DNA of 60,000 bases from Owenia fusiformis (lineage: Eukaryota; Annelida; Polychaeta; Sabellida; Oweniidae): the NCBI GenBank assembly GCA_903813345.2, contig CAIIXF020000011.1, positions 3,684,571 through 3,744,570 of the forward strand. The letters run 5' to 3'. Position numbers and translations under genes: made by a program. Below, in pieces: positions 34,701 to 45,336 of the stretch. The notes beneath the pieces are model-generated. The model was not told where the DNA came from. It ran no database searches and saw only the letters and a program-made list of their open reading frames with translations. Within the stretch, counting starts at the first letter, position 1. Every line of letters begins with the position of its first letter.

Positions 34701-37700
34701 GTGATAGCATTGAAACAGTTGTAGGGTATCACCCATTTTTCAAAATTGATGCCGGTGCACGTATTGCAATATCAGAGTTACTGTAGGTATATTTAAGCAC
34801 ACTGAGATGCAAAGACACTGATCTTAGGATACACCCTCCCCTCCATAAGTTTGGCAACCTTTTTTCCCCCATTGAACTACGTGTTAAAGCCTCTTTACCT
34901 TTGAATTTTTATTTACTTAACCGACGATATAATAACTCATAATATTGCTGGAAACGTAACTTGACTTTATTTCCAAAATCTCCAAATTTTCTCAACTTTT
35001 TTCCTCAATTACAATAGGTCGAAAATTGATGATAAATTTTATGATTTTTTGAAAATCGTCATTCCCATGTAATCCAATGGGAAATGGAGGGTTCGGGGCA
35101 AATCATAAATCAGGATATATTTTCAGTAAAAGATTCAGCAAAAAATATTTTCATATAGAAAATTGAATTGTCTAACCTTTTTGAACACTAAGTGTTTAGT
35201 TTATTTGATGAATATTAAAGTTACAGCGCTTCAAAGTCATTTTTGAAAATAATTGTTCGCCTCCTGTGTTATTTCAATGGGAGAGGTTTTTTGTAAAACA
35301 ATTTTGACTTTAAAGCCATATAACTTTGCTGAACCTGAAGAAACATATCAATTTTTTGTTAAATAAATTAAAGTGTGCGCCAAAATTTAAAACTGCGCAG
35401 GCGCAGCGCTCTCGCTAAGCTATATAAAGAGATTACAGGGTACAGGCTTCAGAGGTAAGCCAGGAAGGTGTACAACTATCGTCCCGTGTTGATTTCCCGT
35501 GTAATCGTAACCAGGCAAATGACTATTAGATATACTTTGTAGATGTTTATATATGAAGGTATTAAGTGTATGCATCAATCAAATTACTCATTTTGAACAT
35601 ATAAAAAGTATTTGTGTTTTGTTTCCCAGGGAATTGTATTCCAATGTAGTACACACATAAATAGTGTACATTATGTTGTACTTGAATAGCCTGGCTTATA
35701 TAATATTGAAGGGCATGCATGAAGGCCTAATATTGATATTGCTTGCATACCTAAAGTAAAAATAAACTCTTCTAATCCCCTAATGTAAACACGGCGGTAT
35801 ACGTAGCCCGATTTATCGGGGGCTTTAAGCAAATTCAATTGCCTGCCTAACTCGTATTTTTTGCAAGGACTCGGATGGATGGATATTCTGTCATATGACT
35901 CGCGGCAAACCAACCATTTCCCATTGGTTAACATGGGAATGTCGATTTTCAAAAATTCATCAAATTTATCATCAATTTTCGACCTATTGTAATTGAGGAA
36001 AAAATTGAGAAAATTTGGATGTATTTGAATTAAAGTCAAATTACGTTTCCATCAATATCATAAGTATTTTCATCGCAGGTTAAGTAAATAAAAATCCAAA
36101 GAGGCTTTAGCTCGTAGTTCAATGGGGGGAAAAGGTTGCCAAACTTATGGAGGGGGGTGTATGTCTAGGTTTTAGGAATCAAAGGATTTTATTAATGTAT
36201 AAATCTAAGTCATCAAACGATGATTGCCAAAATATGTTTGCCAAAATGGGTACTAAAACGAATAAGTAACCCCCCCTATCACACCAAACTAGTTTTTACC
36301 CGTTCTTGCCAGTCCTACGAAAATGTCGTAAAACGGGCTCAATCTGGCTGCGGACGGGATATATGTCCAAAATAATTAGCCACTTCGTTCATAAACAGTC
36401 TTCAATACGTCCATCTCATTCGCAGTTCGTTCAGGTCGCACCACGTCGGTGTACAACGTAATATAAACCGTCCCTTAATCAAGAAGGTCATCATGACCTG
36501 ATTACAGAACGGTATGGTCGCCATCGAATTTTGAATCGATTCAAAATTCTAAAACACATACCCCGTCCGGAAAGTCCATGAAGTTCGTAAACAGACCATA
36601 GAATGTTGTAGCTACGTTCATTCAGTTCGCACACAGTTTAAAACCGATTCGGCAACGTTTTGACGATCACCCGGAATTTTGAGCATGCTCTAAGTGTTGG
36701 AGGACCCACTCGTTCTAGTAGTTTCATGAAATTAGTAAACAGATCCCAAATGGTTCTTAGTAGGTTCTTAGTACGTCAACTCCGTTCGTGCACAGTTTGA
36801 GCCCGTTTTCGAGAACGTAGTGAGAACTAGTTTGGTGTGATAGTAGGGTTACTATTAATTTAAGCTCAAAAACACTTTAGAGCAGTGATTTTGGAGCTAA
36901 TGTCTACTTTTTAGGGGTCAAGAATTTCATTTATGTTTAAATCTGAGTCATCAAATTATTTTTATAGAAATCCAAAATGGCCGCAAAAATGGGTGCCAAG
37001 ATAAATATTTTAATATTGATTTCAGCTCAAAAACACTAAAGATCAGTGATTTTGGTGCCCATTTCTAGGTTTTATGGGTCAAGGATAAAGATTCAGTAAA
37101 AGATTCAGCAAAAATATGTTTATATAGAAAATTGAATTGTCTAACTTTTTTGTACGCTAAGTGTTTTGTTTATTTGATGAATACTAAAGTTACAGCGCTT
37201 CAAAGTCATTTTTGAAAATAATTTTTCGCCTCTTGTGTAATTTCAATGTGAGAGTTTTTTTCAAAAACAATTTTGACTTTAAAGTCCTATAACTTTGTTG
37301 AACCTGACGAAAGATATCAATTTTTTGTAAAATAAAGTTAGCAAATTCAATTGCCTGCCTAACTCGTATTTTTTGCAAGGGCTCGGATGGATGGATATTC
37401 TTTGACTTGCGGCAAACCTACCATTTCCCATTGGTTAACATAGGAATGTCGATTTTCAAAAATTCAACAAATTTATCATCAATATTCGATCGTAATTGAG
37501 GAAAAAGATTGAGAAAATTTGGAGGTATTGGAAATTAAGTCAAATTACGTTTCCATCAATATTATAAGTATTTTCATCGCAGGTCAAGTAAATAAAAATC
37601 CAAAGGTAAAGAGGCTTAAACACGTAGTTCAATGGGGGAACTGAGGTTGGCAAAATTACGGAGGGGAGTGTACATGTAGCTACGGATCAATGCTTTCATC

Positions 37701-40700
37701 TCCCCTAAAATATTCTCTAATCTTATCATTCCTTTGAGCTCAAACATCTTATTGCCTACATGGTTTCAGTGCAATACTTCCTAACAGAAGATCTACATAC
37801 ATGGGACGATGATATATGTGCCACATTGGACTATGACTTGAAATATGCAATAGACAGTCAAGACGATGAACGATTTACAGTTATGAAAGAGTTGGCTGAG
37901 TAAGTTCCCATAATATGTTTACATATACCGCTACACAGGAAACATTTCTCAAGATTGGCAAATCGGGGTTAATTCAATCCGGATAGCAAACTTGATTCAA
38001 AATTAAAAACCTGAATCCTTAATCAACCTTAAATCAAGCTTCATTCAACATATGAATCCTCAACCTAAAATCAAGGCAGAAAAAGCACAGCTTGATATCA
38101 AGCTGAGCTTAAATTGACCATGAGTTGAATCAGCATTAATTCAAGCTTGAATCAAGCTTGTTTTAACACTGAATCAACCCGAGGGCAATTATGGATTTCA
38201 TAATCAATGCTTGAGAAAACCTATGTTGAATCAATGTTTATTTTTCATTGAATCAACATTGAGAAATGTTTGCTGTGTATACTGTAAATAGTTTGCGCTC
38301 TGTTATACATTTTCTAAAACGTTACCCTGTACTCATTCGTCTCGTTGCTCCTTTAAATTCGGGTGCCAACTCACTCGATGCCCCGTAAATGAGAGTCCAT
38401 GCATCCCGCGCATAACACCCCGGTCACAGTGGTCGTACGGAGGCCGTGCGTCGACCGCAGAATAATTAAATCAGTGAATTTCTGCGGTGAGCGTGGAAAA
38501 ACTACGCTCGCCTTGCGGTCTCCGCCCTGTCTCACCAATGTAACACTGACTACAAGACTACTACATTATGTAATAATTAATTATTTCAGTTTGATTCAAA
38601 TATAATTTTATTTCTGAAGAAGTAGGATGGACATCCTACGAAACGTCAAAAATAAAAATAAATATTTCTGAGAAAGAAAATCAACAACTTTGTTAATAGT
38701 ACATTACTACCAGAGAGATGAACATTCATAGAATGATATTGTAGTTTGGATCACGCTTGGATCGGACTTAAGAAAACTGAAGCCAACACTTGGGCAAATA
38801 GCGTGTGGGTCGACGGAACACCATATAACACCTCATGGAGCAGATGGCCAGATGTTGAGGATACGTGGGCCGACTGTCTTGAATTGGCATCTGACGGAGA
38901 CATATGGCACACGCATGATTGTGGCACTTTCAGGAAAGTCCTTTGCCAGAAAGGTGAGCCCGGTATATCATCAGGATATCACTGCTACCAAAGGATATCA
39001 CACATTAACCTTGTGTTGTATGGTTTCCCTTAGTCTTTATAAGCTGAATGAATTCATTATGTTCAATTCTTCATCGGTATCAAATCAAACGTTTAAAGGG
39101 ATTGTCCCTTGTGAGTGGTTCGGTCTTTGGGATTCCCTTTTCTAACTGGTATGCGATGAGGAAGGGGATATTTTGAAAAACGTTTCTTTGTTTGGATGTA
39201 GGGGATTTCGATTGAAATAGCCGTGCTTTTTATGCCCATTGTCCTTACTATGTTTATTTTAGTTCACGTTTGTTTACTTTGATACTTTCATTTTTATTGG
39301 ACCTACTCGGCATAAAATTCAGATTATTCTTTAGATTCTGTTGATTTCTATTATGATTTCATGAAATGGGGATTTCTTTCGATGCATGGTGTACCTGTTT
39401 CAAACGTTATTCTATAGGGACAATAAATCTCACAACTTAGTAAATTAGTTTCATTTATTTTCTTGAATTACTTGTATTCATGTCCCTAAAACTATCCTAT
39501 CAGTACAATGGTAACTTCATGCAGGAATTTCATGCACACAGTCTTCGTAAGAAGTCATACTTTTCACTCGGTTTCGGGTCTACATAGGAATGCTTTATTC
39601 AAATGAAAAATAGCAATGTTTTGAAAAATATATGAAACCTTTTTTCACAATAAAGTAATACATTATAAAAACACATTATTTTAGAAATACATACCAACTG
39701 GTATAATCGTCTGAAGCTGAAACTCCAACAATGAATCAAAATATGTTACAACTATAATCTCTGAAACTCTAAATGCAATCCATGAACAAATAAAAAGGTT
39801 ATGACATTATTATCTTTATTTCCTGAACACCCTGTACATGTTATAGATATTCCAAAAAGTGAAAATTTACATTTACAAATATATCATATGACTTTATCTA
39901 TGGTAATTGTAGTGTACGAATGTGATCAACCATTCCCCGAGGATATCAATGCTGTGGTGACTGACCTTGGTGATACAGTTTCTTATTATTACAGTGTGAA
40001 ATACACGTGTAACACTGGCTTCTACATTGACGCTGGTGGTACTTCAGTAGATGAAGTTGTACAATGTAGACATAATGTTTGGGACGTTCATACCCCGTGT
40101 GAAAGCCTCACGTGTAGCGATCCTCCAATTGATAGCTTTGCATATATATCCCTTAGCTCCGAGACATTGAATTTAAGTTCAACTGTAACATACACGTGTC
40201 ACACAGGGTATTCAATTGGGGGAGGACTAAATGTGAACATGTCTGAAACTATGACGTGTCTAGATGGAGGTGTATGGGATGTCGATCATTCGTTTTGTGG
40301 GAGAAGGTCCTGTGGTCCCCCGTTATCTTACACTGGATCTAACGTAACATACTCTGGGACATTATACGGTGATGATGCTGTTTATCACTGCAACGAAGGT
40401 TATACAACTTACAATAATCCTTACACAGTTGAATGTTTGTCTAATACAACTTGGGGTTACGCTCCTATATGTAAACTGGTAGACTGTGGTCCAGCCCCAA
40501 GTTATCCAAATGTCCACGTCATATCTGTAAATGGAACACTGTACAAAGATATTGTCCTATATGCGTGCAAACTTGGATATGAGCTGAGTGAACCAGCAGG
40601 TGAAACTCTGGACAACATAACATGTCAGGCTTCTGGTATTTGGACTAATCTTTCAAACACCTGCCAGCCCAAGGATTGTGGTAACCCTTTTGATGATCCT

Positions 40701-43086
40701 AATGCTGAAGAAAAAGTCAATGGTACTCTTTATAATGACACTTTATTATATGATTGTGATATTGGATATGTGTTATCAGACAATGCCAATATAGACAGTC
40801 GAATTGTTAGTTGCCTCGGCAACGGAAGTTGGGAGAGTCATTCGTTATGCACGCCTGTTGATTGTGGGAGCCCACAAGTCGACGACAATGCCATAGTTAC
40901 CATAACTGGCACATCGTATGGGGACATGGTGCAATATAATTGTAGCCCTGGCTATAGACTTGGATCATCAGATACTGAGGCAACAACTGTCAGTATTTCA
41001 CAATGTTTATCCAATGGCTCCTGGAGTTGGCATATTGCTTGTTTTAGAGTATCGTGTGGCCCACATCAAGTTGGTTACGATGATGCTAACATCAACGTGA
41101 CAATAAATGACGGAGGGGCCAATGAGAGTACACTGAATCTGTTTAATGAGACCATATCATATTCTTGCAATGTAGGATATGTGATAAATGGAACAAACGA
41201 AACAAATGGCTTTTTACGTTGCACCGAGACAGGTGGCTGGAGTGAATATAATGCCTGTGTCAGGCGCTCGTGTGGCCCTCCACCAATTTATCCAAATGCA
41301 ATAATATCTTTAACAAATTCATCCTATAGATATGAAACTATGGCTTCATATCAATGCATCGCAGGCTATTCGATAAATGGTACGATTACTGGAACTATCA
41401 CATGTCAAGCTGACGGAACGTGGGAATATATGTCTTCTTGCTCGATAATTTTGTGTAACGATCCACCCGTGGACACTTATGCCAATTTAACTCAGGGTGT
41501 AACCATTCTACACAAGGACGCAATGGCCGTTTATGACAATGTAACTCAGGGTAGGCCATTTATGTACAATGATACCGTCATTTACTCATGCAGACAAGGA
41601 TATTTTCTCAATGGTCGTAATGTTTCAATATCTTGTGGCGAACGAGGTCAATGGTTTGTAAACAATCCTTGCGTCATATCCACGCCTATGTCCAGCTGTT
41701 CATGCGGTAATCTTGAAGAAGATCCAAATGCAACTCCCATGGATCCAAATCTTCAAAACTATACGTGTGGTAGTGTTGCGATACTACGATGTAAAGATGG
41801 TTATCACATAGACGGTCGTAATGAGGGCAGTATATACGAGTATGTCCAATGTTTACAAAATGGAACCTGGTCATCGAGATCATATTGTATTAGTAAGTTT
41901 TATCTTAAATAATCATAAGAGCCTATCTTGGAAGTACAATAGATGATATAAACATTGCAAGCAAGATATCTATTTATCGATGTTGGGTAGAGCTAATGGG
42001 TAGAGATAATTGTCGGGCCAATATTGAACGCCATCTATTGAAAGACCAATATATTTTAAAGGCGTTTAATATGCAAGTAAAGCAATATTTGACTTTGGTA
42101 CTAAGTCCGTGTATTAACATCATGAAGAAAAAACAATTACATTTCCATCCCGGAATAGCCTGACAACGGTAACCTTTACCGTCAATCAGATTTTCATGAA
42201 TTGTATGTTTAATAGAGCACCTAGGCTAAATTCCTCTGGAAAACAATCAATCAAAATGTCTCTATACTCATTGTATAGTTAATAATGTTCTACCATCGTC
42301 TTTAAAGTCTTTAATTTATCCCATAAAAATGAGATACGGGACAACGGATACTGTAATTACCATATACCATTGTCTTTCTAAATTACTCAAATTCAGATTC
42401 CGTTGTCATTGACGATATCGAAGACGTCATATTGTGGCGATTCACGACCCGATTTGATCGAAATGGGATTTCATATGATACATTATCACAAGAGCTTAAT
42501 GCATGCACAAAATTAGCGACGATAAAATCCCATGAAATGAGGATCAAGTGATTAAACAGTTGAAGCGACGGTTATGTCCGCCATTTGTGACAACGGTATC
42601 TGACTTTACCAGAGTCAGGCAGGCTATTCCGGTGTGATTTCATCCTAAATACCACTCTCTCTCTCAGTATATATTACATATATATTTTATTTTGAATAGT
42701 TGTATCATACACGGTACATATCAATACGAATGTTACTCGAAAAGTAAACCAGACAACTCATAAATAGGCCCATTTTGTCAAATGATCATACATTTACATC
42801 AGACAACAATTGCTGTACTTTTGTCATTTCAGGTTCGTCCAGTAACACGTGGATTCGAGCTAAACGAGTCGTGTTCGAACCGGAAGAGGCAGTAGGAGCA
42901 GTTGCAATTGGTTCTGTGGGGTTAATCACAACTATAACTATGCTAACACTCATTTGTTTATCAGATGTAAAAATGCTACAATCACAATTTAAAAACATGA
43001 TGCTTAAGAATTTGTGTTTAACCAATAAAGAACGGGAGATTCACCCATATAGGGATGGATCACGGGAATGCTGCTCTTTGAAATAA
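31576..43086 (+). CDS. C-type lectin-like / ten-sushi-domain type I membrane receptor (gene 1)
   Basis: Five exons (31576-31765, 37770-37899, 38745-38953, 39913-41892, 42833-43086) join in frame with phases 1, 2, 1, 1 and GT-AG introns. They encode a predicted 920 residues. Order: signal peptide (residues 1 to about 27), a Cys-rich segment (four Cys), a CTLD with the four canonical Cys and WIGL, ten sushi modules, a transmembrane helix near the C-terminus and a tail of about 48 residues. The usual Ca-dependent sugar-binding EPN/WND motifs are not seen (WPD and WHTHD at those places), so classical sugar binding is doubtful. Sushi modules typically bind proteins, including complement. A surface recognition or adhesion role is inferred. 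Introns hold many transposons. The start is the first ATG before the hydrophobic leader. Confidence 0.82.
32085..32265 (+). repeat. Dispersed repeat, copy 2 (intron 1 of gene 1)
   Basis: Blocks GGGACTCC..TATAGA, AAGAAGATGTT and CGCCCTGATAGCTCAG plus AAAAAGTAAA occur in the same order as at 9065-9235. Confidence 0.55.
32726..33476. mobile_element. CACTCCCC palindromic element, copy 1
   Basis: Inverted ends CACTCCCCTCCATGGGTTTG, flanked by TA, extend into arms of about 250-280 bp each. These enclose a short core rich in AATTTTC and TTTGCTGAATC words. It lies in intron 1 of gene 1. No coding sequence. Two related copies follow at 34832-36159 and 37085-37670. Confidence 0.88.
33707..33872. mobile_element. 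Possible hAT-like MITE
   Basis: CACTGGCGGATCTTGAGGGG at the left and the complement of a CAGGAGCGGATCTGGG end at the right are similar inverted ends, each next to TTGAG. A CA(C/G)NGGCGGATC terminus resembles hAT-type elements. The 8-bp target duplication cannot be aligned exactly. Confidence 0.45.
34832..36159. mobile_element. CACTCCCC palindromic element, copy 2, with an insertion
   Basis: Ends CACCCTCCCCTCCATAAG and its counterpart at 36140-36159 are flanked by TA, with the same arms as copy 1. Relative to copies 1 and 3, about 440 bp of unrelated sequence interrupts it (about 35371-35812). The minus-strand frame 35671-36039 spans this junction and is not a gene. Confidence 0.85.
35371..35812. 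mobile_element. Insertion within palindromic copy 2
   Basis: The segment is absent from the homologous site in copies 1 and 3 and is bracketed by TTAA (AAATTAA on the left, TTAAGC on the right). It contains a TATA-like TATATAAAG about 60 bp from its left end and a GC-rich start (GCGCAGGCGCAGCG), so it may carry a promoter. The ends are not inverted repeats. The class is unknown. Confidence 0.5.
36164..37084. repeat. Tandem repeat of about 175-bp units, split by a TTAA element
   Basis: Blocks CTAGGTTTTANGGGTCAA, TAAATCTNAGTCATCAAA, AAAATGGG and AGCTCAAAAACACT recur in order on both sides of the inverted-repeat element at 36272-36845. The element therefore inserted into a pre-existing tandem repeat. 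Confidence 0.6.
36272..36845. mobile_element. TTAA-type inverted-repeat element, copy B (uninterrupted)
   Basis: The ends read CCCCCTATCACACCAAACTA (left) and the complement of CCCTACTATCACACCAAACT (right). Read in reverse it is collinear with the two flanks of the LINE-split copy at 3654-5859, which confirms that the LINE there is a later insertion. The immediate flanks are GTAA and TTAC rather than exact TTAA. There is no coding sequence. Confidence 0.85.
37085..37670. mobile_element. CACTCCCC palindromic element, copy 3, left end missing
   Basis: Sequence from AAAGATTCAGTAAAAGATTC onward matches the interior and right arm of copy 2 without its 440-bp insertion. It ends in the same GGAGGGGAGTG terminus next to TA (37671-37672). 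The left terminus is absent. Confidence 0.8.
37770..37899 (+). CDS. Gene 1 exon 2: first half of CTLD
   Basis: The acceptor GGTTTCAG precedes 130 bp encoding VQYFLTEDLHTWDDDICATL then DYDLKYAIDSQDDERF. This is the CTLD start: W..D..C is the family's first Trp/Cys block, and the SQDDERF stretch aligns with the usual S-x-EE-x-F. The donor is GA|GTAAGT, phase 2. Exactly the same length is found in gene 2. Confidence 0.85.
37934..38277. mobile_element. MITE with CACAGSAAACATTTCTCAA ends (intron 2 of gene 1)
   Basis: Inverted termini CACAGGAAACATTTCTCAA (left) and the complement of CACAGCAAACATTTCTCAA (right) are flanked by TA on both sides. The interior is made of many short TTGATTCAA / AATCAAGCTTGA palindromic words, so the strand can fold extensively. 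No coding sequence. Confidence 0.85.
38416..38526 (+). mobile_element. PIF/Harbinger-like MITE, partial copy
   Basis: After TAA (38413-38415) the sequence CACCCCGGTCACAGTGGTCG, then CGGAGGCCGTGCGTCGACCG, matches the left third of the element at 13509. The rest, including the right terminus, is missing. It lies in intron 2 of gene 1. Confidence 0.7.
38600..38665 (+). ncRNA. Hammerhead-like motif, Penelope-type retroelement tail
   Basis: CTGAAGA (38614-38620) is followed by a 7-bp stem (GTAGGAT / ATCCTAC, loop GGAC), then GAAACGTC (38640-38647) and an A-rich tail. CTGANGA, stem II and GAAA are the conserved core of hammerhead ribozymes, and this arrangement is known near the ends of Penelope-like elements. 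One extra A precedes the stem and no stem I/III partner is obvious, so activity is unproven. It lies in intron 2 of gene 1, just before exon 3. Confidence 0.45.
38745..38953 (+). CDS. Gene 1 exon 3: second half of CTLD
   Basis: After ATTGTAG the frame reads DLDHAWIGLKKTEANTWANS then VWVDGTPYNTSWSRWPDVED and WADC..HDC..VLCQK. WIGL is the core CTLD motif. The Cys in WADC and HDC form the usual inner disulphide, and LCQK supplies the Cys that pairs with the one in exon 2. The EPN position holds WPD and the WND position WHTHD. The donor is AAAG|GTGAGC, phase 1. Confidence 0.88.
39913..41892 (+). CDS. Gene 1 exon 4: ten sushi (CCP) modules
   Basis: A 1,980-bp exon (660 codons, phase 1 to 1) encodes ten consecutive complement control protein modules. 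Each has the C-x-C-x-C-x-W-x-C pattern, mostly starting SCG or DCG: YECDQ, LTCSD, RSCGP, VDCGP, KDCGN, VDCGS, VSCGP, RSCGP, ILCND and SCSCG. Many N-x-S/T sequons suggest heavy glycosylation. Module 9 is longer than usual between its first two Cys because of a partly repeated NLTQG/NVTQG segment. The open frame extends upstream to 39801, but the acceptor at 39912 in the matching phase sets the exon start. One exon for ten modules is unusual. Confidence 0.92.
42148..42636. mobile_element. MITE in intron 4 of gene 1
   Basis: CCGGAATAGCCTG(ACAACGG) near 42151 and its complement CAGGCTATTCCGG near 42633 are inverted ends about 490 bp apart. Further short inverted words lie inside (ACAACGGTA, GGGATTTCAT/ATGAAATGGG-like). 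There is no coding sequence. Confidence 0.65.
42833..43086 (+). CDS. Gene 1 exon 5: transmembrane helix and cytoplasmic tail
   Basis: The acceptor TGTCATTTCAG precedes SSSNTWIRAKRVVFEPEEAV, followed by a hydrophobic helix (GAVAIGSVGLITTITMLTLI, then CL). A tail of about 48 residues, rich in Lys, Arg and Asn, ends at TAA (43084-43086). The stretch from SSS to EPEE would be the juxtamembrane stalk. I see no ITAM or ITIM tyrosine motif; the only tail Tyr is in HPYRDG. The phase joins exactly with exon 4. Confidence 0.75.
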
Positions 43087-43373
43087 TATATAGACTATAA
43101 TAATATAGAGTTTGTGACACATACATTTTATTTACGTGCTCAAAAATATCAACGCAATCAATTCATTTTAGGTTAAGAAATCCGAGTTCATATTTGCCGA
43201 ATTTTTTTTTTAATTGTTTTCTTAATTGTCTTAAATCCATCATTGAAGTGATCTACTTAAAAAAAGACAAGCGATATTCCAAACAGGTATTTTGTGGTAA
43301 TGATTGCTTAAAGTCTGGTTAACAAAAGATACAAATTGCATGTCAATGAAATCAACATATGAGCCAGGCCACA

Positions 43374-43605
43374 GGAAAGGGGGTCTTATCACAGATTTTT
43401 TCAATATTCTGATTTTTGGTTTATTTAATAAAGCACAAAGAGACCTTTCAAATGACCCATGGCTTATGTCTTAACAATTTTTCGTTGCATATATAATAGA
43501 CCAAAAAGTCGGATTTGAATTTAGCACATTTTCCTCTTAATCTTGGGCACATTTTTGGCTCTGTAGCACAATTCTAATTTTTGTGATAAGACCGGTTTTC
43601 CTATC
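43374..43605. mobile_element. Short inverted-repeat element downstream of gene 1
   Basis: GGAAAGGGGGTCTTATCACAGA at the left and the complement of AGGAAAACCGGTCTTATCACAA at the right pair imperfectly. An AATAAA at 43427-43432 lies inside and could serve as a polyadenylation signal for gene 1, but that is speculative. Confidence 0.55.
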
Positions 43606-44706
43606 CCAGACTCTAGTACAACAACAGATTTTTAAAATATCAATTACCGTCAATTGGCCCATATATTAAGAGTTTGGCTATGAGGGTGGACTGGACTTAT
43701 TTGACACCCTGTATACTGTGTACTGATGTAAACGTCTTAGGGGAAAATCGTTATTCACTTATTCCCAAATATCCATCGGCAATGTTAATCGATTTCAAAT
43801 TGTTGACAATAAAATACTTTGATGTTCTGTGTTGAACATTATCAGCATTGATCTACTGTTTTTAAAACACATCTTATCTTTTTCAAATAAGATTTTGCTT
43901 TAAGTCTCTAACGCCTTTGAAATAGTCACACATAATCCAAGAACATAGTTCTTTTTTGATAGCAAGTTGCACTTTTTCAACAAACAAAACGTGCCATAAC
44001 TGAGCTATTGTTCTTGAATCCATATCGGTGTGCCCAAAATTTTGTTTTTCATTCAAAGCAAAAGGTCGTATAAACATACATTTCTCACATTTTTGAAAAT
44101 ACTAACAAGAAAAAGATCAGAAATACATCAGTTCTGAAGGTTACTGAATGAGATGTCACTCTAGTAGAGTTAAAACTCAGCTGAAATAATAGTCCGGATG
44201 TGAAGTGCCATATTTTAAGTAAAGGTGGAAATGCTTATTATATGAACTTTTTTGCATTTTCTGTTTAAACATGATATCCATATTTAGAAACTGTCGGATG
44301 CCCAACGAGCATCCTTGAGGAATTTTTTTGGCGGCCATTTTGAATTTTCACACGTTTTATGTATTTTAGCCAGCATATTAAAACAGAAAACTAGCATACA
44401 CATAAACATATATTGCTGTTTTTTCTATAATAGAGTTTTAATATGATGTATACCAATATGTTAGGTTCCAGAAATGTTTCTTGACAAAAATAAAAAACAA
44501 TTCAAGATGGCCGCCAAACTTACAATTTTTGAAATGTCTCATTCTGTGATAATATCAAATTGATATAAGTGTTTCCTACAAAATTATCAATAAATAATAC
44601 TAAATACATCTGATTATGATCTCTTTCTCACATATAAAATATCTGAAATGAGTAAAAAGTAACCTACATAATAATAATGATGTTCCACAAGGGTCATTTC
44701 TTGGTG

Positions 44707-45243
44707 CTACTTATATCTTGATAATGTTTCATCAAGGATTTCCCTCAATAAATCCTCATCAGTTTCTTCCAATTCCTGTTCAGTTACTGTCTTTGTAGGT
44801 TTGTTATTGCATTCATTCCCCTTGCAAACACAGAACAATGTACATGATAAAGATGCCTTGGAGCATGAACATCGCCCAGTTCCACATACATTGCCCTCTG
44901 ATGCACATGTGTACTTAATGAGCTGGAGAATTCCTTCAGGGGTACAGGGTGTATCCTTGGGCTTTGTTGTTGGGACAAGTGAGCCTGTGCTGTTAATTTC
45001 CCAACCATAATCTGTTGGAAGGATAAGTGGGGGGGGGGGGGTCAGGCATATCAGCATTTTTTGATATAGCTACTTGGCAATGAGCTCGCTTCACATGCTG
45101 GGAAAATGCATCTGTTGTTGGTGGGAGGGATTTTAGCTTTGGTGCATTTGTAATGTGTTTTGCAGCATTTTCTTTGCCCATACAGCATATCTCACATCAA
45201 ACATTTTGTCTGTGACTTTAGGTGTAATTTCATAACATCTAGA
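44707..45243 (-). pseudogene. Repeat-derived CXC-domain protein fragment (left arm)
   Basis: The minus-strand frames encode AAKHITNAPKLKSLPPTTDA then, after a frameshift near a G-run at 45031-45043, DYGWEINSTGSLVPTTKPKD. A Cys-rich block follows, CSCSKASLSCTLFCVC to NECNN, which resembles the tesmin/TSO1 CXC DNA-binding domain. The tail is acidic (EETDEDLLREILDETL). Such proteins recur in invertebrate transposon repeats. The coding sequence is broken and truncated at the arm boundary. Confidence 0.65.
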
Positions 45244-45336
45244 ATGTATGTGTCGTTGATGGGTGTGCCTTCCTTTGGACCATAACATGGCTGATGGCTG
45301 GCAAAATTGAAATCTTCTGTATTGCTTTCACTTAGT

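Noticed and set aside
35671-36039. 122-residue minus-strand open frame
   Set aside because: It spans the junction between a palindromic element and an insertion within it.
39801-39912. Start codon at 39801 for a 703-residue sushi protein
   Set aside because: The first 38 residues have no signal-peptide or domain character, and an acceptor at 39912 in the correct phase joins the exon to the CTLD exons upstream.
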